A stretch of DNA of 64,000 bases from Lachnospiraceae bacterium (GTDB lineage Bacteria > Bacillota > Clostridia > Lachnospirales > Lachnospiraceae), in NCBI GenBank assembly GCA_016287095.1, contig JAEEVK010000003.1, positions 21,965 through 85,964 on the forward strand, written 5' to 3'. A program made the translations under genes and the position numbers. The notes beneath the pieces are model-generated. The model was given only the letters and a program-made list of their open reading frames with translations. It had not been told where the DNA came from and made no database searches. Below, piece by piece: positions 10,871 to 19,608 of the stretch. Position 1 is the first letter of the stretch. Each line of letters opens with the position of its first letter.

Positions 10871-11212
10871 ATGCCGTTTATAGATTCGAAAATAACTGTA
10901 GCTGTTGATGCAGCAAAGAAAGAAGAACTTAAGGCCGAGCTGGGAAAGCTCATGGCTACTTTACATAAGAGCGAGACTTATCTCATGGTAGGTATCGAGG
11001 ATAAATATGACCTCTGGTTAGGCGGAAAAAAACTTGAAAAAGGTGCTTACGTATCGGTAAGTCTGTATGGTAGTGCAGCTCCCAAGGATTTTTCTACCAT
11101 GACCGGACAGATATGTGAGGTATACAGCAGACTTCTCAGTATTCCCGGGGATGCTATCTATGTAACCTATCATCCGATAACCGACTGGGGCTGGAACGGG
11201 AGCAATTTCTAA
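10871..11212 (+). CDS. MIF/tautomerase superfamily protein
   Basis: Pro2 after Met (MPFIDSKITV), MIF-like length and C-terminal ...DAIYVTYHPITDWGWNGSNF. Confidence 0.88.
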   Translation: MPFIDSKITVAVDAAKKEELKAELGKLMATLHKSETYLMVGIEDKYDLWLGGKKLEKGAYVSVSLYGSAAPKDFSTMTGQICEVYSRLLSIPGDAIYVTYHPITDWGWNGSNF

Positions 11213-13804
11213 GTGGAAGTAAGTAATGAAGTAAAAAGAGTTGAATTATCCGTCAGAGATCTGGTTGAGTTTGCAGAGCGGAGCGGAGATATAGATAACC
11301 GTACTGCTCATACCGATCCGGATGCTATGCAGGAGGGGGCAAGGCTCCACCGCAAGATACAGAAGGAACAGGGAGCAGGTTACAGTGCTGAGGTTACCCT
11401 AAAATTTGAAAAGCAGGAAGAATATGATGGCGAGCAGATGATATTCGCCATCGAGGGACGTGCTGACGGTATATTTGAAGATCCGTTTGAAAATGCGGTT
11501 GCCAAGTTCTCAAAGGAATCTGTGATCCTTAAAGGACCGGACTCGGCAGACAGTTTATTCAACCTAAATACAGATTTTGACATAAATATCAGTTTCATTG
11601 ACGAAATAAAGACCACCTACAGAGATGTGGAAAAACAAACAGAGCCTGTGAAGGTACATCTTTCACAGGCTAAATGTTATGCTTATATATATGCAGGGCA
11701 GAATGATCTGGATAGGATTGGCGTAAGGATGAGCTATGCCAATCTGGAGGACGAGAAGAAAAAATATTTCTTTTATATATTTAAATATGAAGAACTGAAG
11801 GACTGGTTCGAGTCCATGATACACGAGTATGCCAAATGGATAGCATGGCAGATGAAATGGGAGAGAAAGAGAAATGCGAGTATAAAGCAGATTGATTTCC
11901 CGTTTGATTACAGGGAAGGACAGAAGGAACTGGCAGCAGGTGTATACAGGACCATTCTCAGAAAAAAGAAGCTCTTCCTGGAGGCTCCGACAGGTGTAGG
12001 AAAGACTATATCCACGGTATTTCCTGCAGTAAAGGCGATGGGCGAGGGCATCACATCAAAACTGTTTTACGGGACGGCCAAAACCATAGCAAGGACTGTG
12101 GCAGAGGAAGCCTTTAATATACTTATGGGGAAGGGCATGCAGTTTAAATGCGTGACTATTACCGCCAAGGAAAAGGTATGTGTACTGCCTAAGCCGGCAT
12201 GTAACCCCGATGACTGCCCGAGAGCCAAGGGTCATTTTGACAGGGTAAATGCCTGTGTATATGATATGCTTAACAACGAGGGCAGTATAACGAGGGAGCT
12301 TATCTTAAGCTATGCTGAGAAATATAATGTATGTCCTTTTGAGATGTGCCTTGATGTAACAACATGGGCGGATGCTGTCATATGTGATTATAACTATCTG
12401 TTTGATCCGAACGTATACCTGAGGCGTTTCTTTGCAGAAGGTATTGAAAAGGACTATGTGTTTCTGATCGATGAGGCACACAACCTGGTTGAGCGTGCCA
12501 GAGAGATGTACAGTGCAAGGCTGAAAAAAGAGGATTTCCTGTCAGTTAAAAAGATGGTCGGCAATGACGACTACAACCATAAAAGGCTGTCCGGAGCATT
12601 GGACAAATGTAATAAATACATGCTGGAGATAAAACGGCAGTGCGATGATTTTACAGTATGGGAGGATGTTGACTCCTTAGTGGATGTACTGCAGAAATTC
12701 ATGGGCATATACGAAGCTATGCCTGTGGGTTTTAAGGTTGATGACCAGGAGATGCTGTCGACGCTGTATCTTGATGTGAGGCATTTTATAAATATGTATA
12801 CCATAATGGACGGTAACTACAGCATTTATTCCGACTATTCGACGGATCAGACCTTTAACGTGACTTTATGCTGCATGGACCCTTCTAAGCCTTTAAAGGA
12901 TTGCCTGAAAAGGGGAAGAAGTGCTATTTTCTTTTCGGCTACCCTGATACCGGTTAAGTACTATATGGGACAGCTGGGCGGTTCGGATGAGGATTATGCG
13001 GTATATGCACCGTCTCCGTTTGATAAAAACAACCGCCTGATCATGGTAGCGAGAGATGTCAGCACAAAGTATACCAGAAGAAATAAGGCGGAATATGAGC
13101 GGATAGCCGGATACATCAGGGATTTTTCGACAGCTAAGCCCGGTAACTATATGGTATTTTTTCCTTCTTATAAGATGATGCTTGATGTGGCGGACTCTCT
13201 GAAAGAACTGATGGGAGACAAGCTGCAGGATATAAATATCCATCCTGAAGATACTCCGGAAAATGAAGATGATCTGTCTGAACATAAAATCTATCAGGCA
13301 ATGGAAGAGGAGATGTCAGTAAATCTGGAATCCGGCAAGTCTTACCTCTTACTCCAGATGCCCGGGATGGGTGAAAAAGAAAAAGAGACCTTCCTTAAGT
13401 GCTTTGATGAGGCAAATGAAGGTACGCTGATAGGTTTCTGCGTGATGGGCGGTATCTTTGGTGAAGGTATCGACTTGAGGGCTGAGAGGCTTATAGGTGC
13501 GGTCATCGTTGGGACCGGATTGCCTCAGGTATGCAATGAACGAGAACTCTTCAGAAACTATTTTGATGAAATAAACAACTCGGGGTTTGAGTATGCATAT
13601 CTTTATAACGGGATGAATAAAGTGTTGCAGTCAGCAGGGCGTGTTATAAGGACTTCTGATGACAGGGGGGCTATACTTTTGCTTGACGAACGCTTTGGCA
13701 CAGAGCAGTACAGAAAGCTCTTCCCCCAGGAGTGGTATCCTTTTGAGTACACTGATTCCGGTCAGATTGCTAAACAGCTTGACAGGTTTTGGAATAATGT
13801 GTGA
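11213..13804 (+). CDS. XPD/DinG-family Fe-S DNA helicase with N-terminal PD-(D/E)XK nuclease domain
   Basis: GTG start; EGRADGIF...IDEIKTT nuclease signature; EAPTGVGKTIS Walker A; Cys cluster C..PKPACNPDDC...CPFEMC; LIDEAHNL DEAH box; QSAGRVIRT motif VI. Confidence 0.92.
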   Translation: MEVSNEVKRVELSVRDLVEFAERSGDIDNRTAHTDPDAMQEGARLHRKIQKEQGAGYSAEVTLKFEKQEEYDGEQMIFAIEGRADGIFEDPFENAVAKFSKESVILKGPDSADSLFNLNTDFDINISFIDEIKTTYRDVEKQTEPVKVHLSQAKCYAYIYAGQNDLDRIGVRMSYANLEDEKKKYFFYIFKYEELKDWFESMIHEYAKWIAWQMKWERKRNASIKQIDFPFDYREGQKELAAGVYRTILRKKKLFLEAPTGVGKTISTVFPAVKAMGEGITSKLFYGTAKTIARTVAEEAFNILMGKGMQFKCVTITAKEKVCVLPKPACNPDDCPRAKGHFDRVNACVYDMLNNEGSITRELILSYAEKYNVCPFEMCLDVTTWADAVICDYNYLFDPNVYLRRFFAEGIEKDYVFLIDEAHNLVERAREMYSARLKKEDFLSVKKMVGNDDYNHKRLSGALDKCNKYMLEIKRQCDDFTVWEDVDSLVDVLQKFMGIYEAMPVGFKVDDQEMLSTLYLDVRHFINMYTIMDGNYSIYSDYSTDQTFNVTLCCMDPSKPLKDCLKRGRSAIFFSATLIPVKYYMGQLGGSDEDYAVYAPSPFDKNNRLIMVARDVSTKYTRRNKAEYERIAGYIRDFSTAKPGNYMVFFPSYKMMLDVADSLKELMGDKLQDINIHPEDTPENEDDLSEHKIYQAMEEEMSVNLESGKSYLLLQMPGMGEKEKETFLKCFDEANEGTLIGFCVMGGIFGEGIDLRAERLIGAVIVGTGLPQVCNERELFRNYFDEINNSGFEYAYLYNGMNKVLQSAGRVIRTSDDRGAILLLDERFGTEQYRKLFPQEWYPFEYTDSGQIAKQLDRFWNNV

Positions 13805-13879
13805 TAAAAAACAGTTGTAATATACTTATGTTCAAGATATAATAAAGTTATTATAAATTTATAAACATGTGGGGCGAAT

Positions 13880-15706
13880 ATGTACAAAAAAGTATTGGTA
13901 GCACTTACGGCAGTGATACTGCTTGGCTTACTTGCTGCGGTAGGAGTTTTTATATATGGGATGATTGCTGAGAAATATAAGGAAAGCGAAGTGAAGATGG
14001 AGCTTTCAAATTATTATAACGTGCCGGATGGTGAGGCACTGCTCATATTTGATGAGAAGATATTTGAAAAAACGGCTCTGTTTGTCGATGGGGAGCCTTA
14101 TCTTGACTTACCTACGGTAATAGATAAATATACCACATTGTTTATGTGGAGCCAGGAAGAGTATCGGATGTACTATACTACAGCATCCAAAGAGTATCTT
14201 ATAACTCCCGGAGATGTAAATATACTTGTTAACGAAGAAAGAATAACGACTTCGGTACCGGCAGTTATAATACAGAATGATACCATATATATATCGATGG
14301 AATTCCTCAAAGAATGCAGTAACATAACTTATAAGGTGTTTAATGATCCTGCCAGAGTACTTGTGACATACAGTCCCGATGAGTTCCTGTGTGTGACGGT
14401 TAATGAGGAGACCTCTATCAGGGTCAGCCAGGATATCAAGGCCGATTATCTGGAAAAGCTGCCTGCTGGAAGTGTAGTAAGGATAATAGAAGGCGGCGGC
14501 ATCCAGCAAAAGGGCTTTATAAAGGTAATGAGTGAGGATGGCGTAAGAGGCTATATCCTTCAGGAAAAACTGGACTGGGCTAACAGATATAATGTAGCTC
14601 CGACATTTAATGAGTTTACTGAAGAAGAGTATACACATATTTCATTACCGGAAAAGATTTTTCTTGTATGGCAGCTGGTATACAGCACCGGACATATCGA
14701 TGAGATGGTTTCATACATAGAAAAGAATCCCGAGGTTAATGTTGTTTCACCTACCTGGTTTTTTATGAACGGAGATAAGGGTGAGATTACATCCTACGGT
14801 GATCCGGATTATGTGACTGCGGCACATGAGCGAAGGGTAAATGTCTGGGCAGTATTAAAAAATGATACCATAGAGGGATCGTTTGACTGTGCAGAGGACA
14901 GCCACAAGGTATTCGCTACATATGAGACCAGACAAAGGCTGATACGTAATGTTATAGAAGCTGTAAAGAAATGCGGTGCAGACGGTATCAATGTGGATGT
15001 GGAAGGCCTGAATGTTGAGACCGGTATATACTTTGTCCAGTTTATAAGGGAACTGGGCTTTAAATGCAAGGATTACGGCATTGTTTTATCCATAGATAAT
15101 TATATCCCTGAGGATTATAATGCATTCTACAATATCCCTGAGCAGAAGAAAAATGCTGATTATATAGTCATTATGGGTTATGATGAGCATTATGCAGGCT
15201 CCGATGCGGGTTCTGTAGCTTCTCTTTCATGGTTTAAGTATGCCGCCGATCTTTCTCTTAAAAAATGCGGAGCCGAACAGATTATAATGGGTGTTCCTTT
15301 TTATACAAGGCTTTGGAAGGAAGTACCTGACGGGGACAGTGTAAAGACCTATTCCGAGAGGACTATGAACCTTATTGAGCAGGATGCTTTTGTGGCAGAA
15401 CTCGGTATAGAGCCTGAATGGAAGGAAAAGGTAGGCCAGTATTACTACGAATATAATAAAGAAGGTGCTACTTATAAGCTTTGGGCTGAGGAAAAGAAGT
15501 CACTTGCCTTAAAGGCTATGGTGATCGGTGAGAAAGAATTTAGCGGTACAGCTGCCTGGATGATGGGCGGAGATACCGATGGTCTGTGGACTGTGATCAA
15601 AAATGCGGTAAACGGTGATGTCACAGCTCTTATGGAGGATGAAAAGGAGATCGGTGTAAGTGATGATTCGGGAGATGACCTGGATCAGGATAATATAGGA
15701 CCTTGA
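13880..15706 (+). CDS. Membrane-anchored GH18 protein with SH3-like and copper-amine-oxidase-like N-terminal regions
   Basis: N-terminal TM/signal anchor; DGINVDVEGL GH18 catalytic motif; YaaH/SleL-like C-terminal barrel. Confidence 0.88.
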   Translation: MYKKVLVALTAVILLGLLAAVGVFIYGMIAEKYKESEVKMELSNYYNVPDGEALLIFDEKIFEKTALFVDGEPYLDLPTVIDKYTTLFMWSQEEYRMYYTTASKEYLITPGDVNILVNEERITTSVPAVIIQNDTIYISMEFLKECSNITYKVFNDPARVLVTYSPDEFLCVTVNEETSIRVSQDIKADYLEKLPAGSVVRIIEGGGIQQKGFIKVMSEDGVRGYILQEKLDWANRYNVAPTFNEFTEEEYTHISLPEKIFLVWQLVYSTGHIDEMVSYIEKNPEVNVVSPTWFFMNGDKGEITSYGDPDYVTAAHERRVNVWAVLKNDTIEGSFDCAEDSHKVFATYETRQRLIRNVIEAVKKCGADGINVDVEGLNVETGIYFVQFIRELGFKCKDYGIVLSIDNYIPEDYNAFYNIPEQKKNADYIVIMGYDEHYAGSDAGSVASLSWFKYAADLSLKKCGAEQIIMGVPFYTRLWKEVPDGDSVKTYSERTMNLIEQDAFVAELGIEPEWKEKVGQYYYEYNKEGATYKLWAEEKKSLALKAMVIGEKEFSGTAAWMMGGDTDGLWTVIKNAVNGDVTALMEDEKEIGVSDDSGDDLDQDNIGP

Positions 15707-15726
15707 CGGATAGGAGGGTGGATTAT

Positions 15727-16530
15727 ATGCAGAACTTTTTAGAGTATTTAAAACAGCTGGGTACTGATGTAGGACTAAAGATTCTCTTCGGCCTGGTAGT
15801 ACTGTTTGTCGGTATGAAACTGGCAAAATGGGTGGTTAAGCTGGTATCTAAAGGCAAAGGCTTTGGTAAACTGGAAGTAAGTGTTCAGAGTTTTCTGCTC
15901 AGTTTCATAAAGATTATCCTTTATGCGCTTGTTATAGCCAGCGCTGCTATCATCTGGGGTATTCCTACCACTTCGTTCCTTACTATTTTCACCTCGGCAG
16001 GCGTGGCTGTAGGTTTAGCTCTGCAGGGCGCATTAAGTAACTTCGCCGGCGGTCTGATGATCCTGATCTTTAAGCCTTTTAAGGTTGGGGACTTTATCGA
16101 GAACGGTGCAGTTATGGGTACGGTAAAGGATATTACTATCATCTATACCATACTTTATACTGTGGATAACAAGGTGGTTACGATACCGAACGGCACCTTG
16201 ACCAATTCTAATGTTATAAACTATTCTACTCTTCCTTCAAGACGTGTGGATATCAAGTTTAGTGCAGGGTACCATGATGATATTGAGAAGGTTAAGAGTG
16301 TGCTTATGGGCGTGGCTGAAGCTCATGAGAAGGTCTTAAAGGATCCGGCGCCTTTTGTAAGGCTTACCGCACAGGGTTCCAGCAGTCTTGATTATACCTT
16401 CAGAGTATGGTGTGCAGGTCCTGATTACTGGGATGTGTATTTTGATATGATGGAGCGTGTGAAGATGGCGTTTGATGAAAACGGTATCTCGATTCCGTTC
16501 CAGCAGGTGGATGTTCATATGGACAAGTGA
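15727..16530 (+). CDS. mscS: Small-conductance mechanosensitive channel (MscS family)
   Basis: GVAVGLALQGALSNFAGGLMILIFKPFKVGDFIE, VTIPNGTLTNSNVINYS; ATG 15727 after AGGAGGG RBS. Confidence 0.95.
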   Translation: MQNFLEYLKQLGTDVGLKILFGLVVLFVGMKLAKWVVKLVSKGKGFGKLEVSVQSFLLSFIKIILYALVIASAAIIWGIPTTSFLTIFTSAGVAVGLALQGALSNFAGGLMILIFKPFKVGDFIENGAVMGTVKDITIIYTILYTVDNKVVTIPNGTLTNSNVINYSTLPSRRVDIKFSAGYHDDIEKVKSVLMGVAEAHEKVLKDPAPFVRLTAQGSSSLDYTFRVWCAGPDYWDVYFDMMERVKMAFDENGISIPFQQVDVHMDK

Positions 16531-16551
16531 TTTTAGGTAACATTAGATAAC

Positions 16552-16838
16552 GGCTGGGTGGAGTACCCGGTATGTTCTAAAACCCATTACCGCTTAGCAG
16601 GGATATACTAACGGTCATACTCTTATTACGGCTGCGGACGCTTGCAATCACTGCTGCTTCACAGCAGGTCATAAGGAATCTTCCCACTACTTCATAGTGG
16701 GCCCCTCCTTACGACATAGCATCGTATCAAAAATCAGTTTGGTAAACTGATTTTTGCCTTGCCTTCATATTCGTCTGACCGAAGTATATCCGCTGCACGC
16801 TTTATGGTTTTAGCCCATACCGGGTACTCCACCCAGCC
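16552..16838. repeat. Large imperfect inverted-repeat element / candidate structured RNA
   Basis: Perfect 23-nt terminal arms GGCTGGGTGGAGTACCCGGTATG (16552-16574) / CATACCGGGTACTCCACCCAGCC (16816-16838); further paired blocks CTAAAACC, GGATATACT, CGGTC; internal hairpins at 16651-16667, 16683-16701, 16728-16756. Confidence 0.85.
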
Positions 16839-16880
16839 TTGTTACTCTCTTTGTTATTCAATATACATTTTATATTTAAT

Positions 16881-16920
16881 TTTGAGGGTGAAACTGTCTG
16901 CGATGCAGACTGGTGAGGTG
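16881..16920 (+). repeat. Degenerate copy of a short dispersed hairpin repeat
   Basis: TTTGAGGGTGAAACTGTCTGCGATGCAGACTGGTGAGGTG; similar to 53823-53870. Confidence 0.75.
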
Positions 16921-17041
16921 TAAAAAGAGTAATATTCAGTATTGATAATAAAAATCAATGGAAAAATGCAAAAAAAACTTGTAAAATCTTGAAAAGGTGG
17001 TATTATTGTACTATCTTTTTTTTATCAGGAGGTATAGTTTT

Positions 17042-18427
17042 ATGAGGACAAAAATCAAACAATTGTTTAGAAACACAGCAGAGTATGCTTCAAAAGATGT
17101 GACTGTATGTGCATGGGTACGTACTAATAGGTCACAGGCACAGTTTGGCTTCCTGAATATAAATGATGGTTCGTTTTTTGAAAACCTGCAGGTTGTTTAT
17201 GAGGCAGGATTAGAGAATTTTGAAGATATATCAAAGATCAGAGTTGGTATGAGTGTTAAGGTTGTGGGTACTGTTGTACTTACTCCCGAAAACCAGCAGC
17301 CTTTCGAGGTTAAGGCTAAGTCTGTTGAGGTACTTGGTGATTGTCCTGAGAGCTATCCTATACAGCCCAAGCGTCATACTAGGGAGTTCCTTCGTACAGT
17401 GGCTCATCTTCGTCCACGTACAAACCTGTTCAGTGCTGTATTTAGAATAAGAAGTGTAGCAGCTATGGCTGTTCATACCTATTTCCAGGACAGAGGATAT
17501 CTTTATGTACATACTCCTCTTATCACCTGTGCCGACTGTGAGGGTTCGGATCAGATGTTTAAAATCACTACCTTAAACATGAACGATCTGCCTCTGACCG
17601 AGGATGGAAAGGTTGATTTCAAAGAGGATCTGTTTGGCAAGCAGTCATTTATTACCGGATCAGGTCAGCTTCAGGGTGAGACCTTTGCTATGGCTTTCGG
17701 TGATATTTATACATTTGGTCCTACTTTCAGGACTGAGAACTCTAATACCCAGACTCACGCAAATGAGTTTTGGATGATCGAACCCGAGATGGCTTTCTGT
17801 GATCTTGAAGGTCTGATGGATATCGAAGAGGAAATGCTTAAGTTTATTGTGAAGTATGTTTGTGAGAAGTGTCCTGAGGAGATTGATTTCTGCGACAAGT
17901 TTGTGGCTAAGGGACTTAAGGATAAGCTGAACGGCATTATCAATGCTAAGTTTACCAGAATCTGTCATCATGATGCCATCGATCTTTTAAAGAAGGCTGA
18001 TGTGAAGTGGGAGTTCCAGCCTGATTATGGTGAGGATATTGCTAAGGAGCATGAAAAGTACCTGGTTGACTACTTTAACGGCCCTGTTTTTGTTACTAAC
18101 TGGCCAAAGGAGATCAAGGCATACTATATGAAGGTTAACCCTGACAATGCTACTGTGGCTGCTGTTGACCTTTTGGTACCTCAGGCAGGTGAGCTTATGG
18201 GCGGTAGTCAGCGTGAGGAGAATCTGGATAAACTGCTCGAGAGAATGGATGAGATGGGTGTTGACAAGAGCGGTATCGACTGGTATCTGGATACTCGTAG
18301 ATACGGCGGATGTGTTCACAGCGGTTTCGGTATGGGATTTGAGAGACTTATCATGTACTTAACAGGCGTAGAGAATATAAGAGACGTTATACCTTATCCC
18401 AGAACACCTAAGAATTGTGAGTTCTAA
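17042..18427 (+). CDS. asnS: Asparaginyl-tRNA synthetase
   Basis: Class II aaRS; TFGPTFRTENSNTQTHANEFWMIEPEMAF, GFGMGFERLIMYLTGVENIRDVIPYPRTP; ATG 17042 after AGGAGG. Confidence 0.97.
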   Translation: MRTKIKQLFRNTAEYASKDVTVCAWVRTNRSQAQFGFLNINDGSFFENLQVVYEAGLENFEDISKIRVGMSVKVVGTVVLTPENQQPFEVKAKSVEVLGDCPESYPIQPKRHTREFLRTVAHLRPRTNLFSAVFRIRSVAAMAVHTYFQDRGYLYVHTPLITCADCEGSDQMFKITTLNMNDLPLTEDGKVDFKEDLFGKQSFITGSGQLQGETFAMAFGDIYTFGPTFRTENSNTQTHANEFWMIEPEMAFCDLEGLMDIEEEMLKFIVKYVCEKCPEEIDFCDKFVAKGLKDKLNGIINAKFTRICHHDAIDLLKKADVKWEFQPDYGEDIAKEHEKYLVDYFNGPVFVTNWPKEIKAYYMKVNPDNATVAAVDLLVPQAGELMGGSQREENLDKLLERMDEMGVDKSGIDWYLDTRRYGGCVHSGFGMGFERLIMYLTGVENIRDVIPYPRTPKNCEF

Positions 18428-18428
18428 G

Positions 18429-18971
18429 ATGGATTTGAATGAAAAAACGATAAAAATCAATCCGATTTTTGATGGAAAGATTATCCATGTACATGTGGAT
18501 GATATAGAGCTTGCAAACGGAAAGCCGGGATACAGGGAAGTAGTTGAGCATCCGGGCGGAGTATGTATAGCAGCTCTGACTAAGGATAATGAGCTCCTGT
18601 TTGGCAGACAGTTCAGGTATCCGTTTAAAGAGGTGCTGTTGGAGCTTCCCGCAGGAAAACTGGAAAAGGGTGAGGATCCGTTTGTGGCAGCCCAAAGAGA
18701 GCTTAAGGAAGAGACCGGTTGCACAGGTAAGGACTGGATATCTATGGGCAATATGTATCCGACCCCCGGTATCTGCAGTGAGATAGACCGCCTGTATTTC
18801 TGTCATGTGGACAAGGAGTCCGGTGAACTGGAGCTTGACGAGGATGAGTTTATTGAACCTGAGCGTATCCCGCTGGATAAGGCTGTTGAGATGGCCATGA
18901 ACGGTGAGCTCCCCGATGCCAAGACACAGCTCATGGTACTCAAGGTGGCAGGATATTTTAAACTGATTTAA
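18429..18971 (+). CDS. NUDIX hydrolase (ADP-ribose pyrophosphatase-like)
   Basis: Nudix box GKLEKGEDPFVAAQRELKEETGC. Confidence 0.92.
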   Translation: MDLNEKTIKINPIFDGKIIHVHVDDIELANGKPGYREVVEHPGGVCIAALTKDNELLFGRQFRYPFKEVLLELPAGKLEKGEDPFVAAQRELKEETGCTGKDWISMGNMYPTPGICSEIDRLYFCHVDKESGELELDEDEFIEPERIPLDKAVEMAMNGELPDAKTQLMVLKVAGYFKLI

Positions 18972-19096
18972 TAAAAATATAATGATTTCCGGAACTATAC
19001 TATCTTGTTTTTTGGAAAATTCTATGGTAGTATAACATTAGATATAAATTGGACAGGGAATAATTGTGTTCGTAATGACTACAAGGAGGTAGCGAT

Positions 19097-19291
19097 ATGG
19101 ATGTTGGCAGCGTTTTAACAGTAACTTTATCAGATGCTAAGACACGTAACGATATAGGCATGGCTATACTTGCAAAGCAGATGGATACCGAAAACCAGGC
19201 CGGTGCTGCCATGATCGATATGATGAACAGAACGTTTATGGAGACCAGTGTAAATCCTAATGTCGGAAGTAATATTGATATAAGTGTTTAA
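19097..19291 (+). CDS. YjfB-family putative motility protein
   Basis: 64-aa protein with ...AILAKQMDTENQAGAAMIDMMN, YjfB-like; AAGGAGG RBS. Confidence 0.7.
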   Translation: MDVGSVLTVTLSDAKTRNDIGMAILAKQMDTENQAGAAMIDMMNRTFMETSVNPNVGSNIDISV

Positions 19292-19299
19292 TATGATTT

Positions 19300-19335
19300 A
19301 TGATGCCCCTTGCATTTATGGCAAGGGGCTTTTTG
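19300..19335 (+). terminator. Intrinsic terminator
   Basis: GCCCCTTGCATTTATGGCAAGGGGCTTTTTG. Confidence 0.85.
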
Positions 19336-19415
19336 TTTTGGAAACCTGTAAAATTGTCAGAATATTTTATAAAAATAATGTTTGTGTCGGAAATAAAAAT
19401 TTTTTAAAAAAGTAC

Positions 19416-19444
19416 TTGATTTTTTTAAAAGACGGGTATATAAT
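19416..19444 (+). promoter_or_regulatory. Sigma-A-type promoter for tRNA-Lys
   Basis: TTGATT (19416-19421), 17-nt spacer, TATAAT (19439-19444). Confidence 0.75.
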
Positions 19445-19473
19445 ATCGCTTGTGCTTGTGAAAAACAAGAAAC

Positions 19474-19546
19474 GCACCTTTAGCTCAGTTGGTAGAGCAC
19501 CTGACTCTTAATCAGGGTGTCCAGGGTTCGAGCCCCTGAAGGTGCA
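19474..19546 (+). tRNA. tRNA-Lys (anticodon CTT)
   Basis: 73-nt cloverleaf GCACCTTTAGCTCAGTTGGTAGAGCACCTGACTCTTAATCAGGGTGTCCAGGGTTCGAGCCCCTGAAGGTGCA; CCA not encoded. Confidence 0.96.
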
Positions 19547-19608
19547 TAGTGGAGAAGCCTTGAAACGTTGGTGTTTCAAGGCTTTTCATTTATATTTTTT
19601 AGGGAGTT

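Noticed and set aside
11213-13804. Cas4/Csf4-type CRISPR-associated helicase
   Set aside because: Cas4-like nuclease plus XPD helicase suggests it, but there is no array or cas gene nearby and this fused architecture is, to my knowledge, found in stand-alone Firmicute helicases.
16839-17041. T-box riboswitch ahead of asnS
   Set aside because: No T-box consensus (TGGNACCGCG) or specifier-loop/antiterminator layout found; upstream structure is the separate inverted-repeat element.
17231-18319. Several ORFs (60-110 aa) overlapping asnS on either strand
   Set aside because: Overlap a highly conserved essential gene in other frames; spurious.
19284-19511. ORF of 75 aa upstream of tRNA-Lys
   Set aside because: Runs through a terminator, a tRNA promoter and into the tRNA gene itself; no plausible product.
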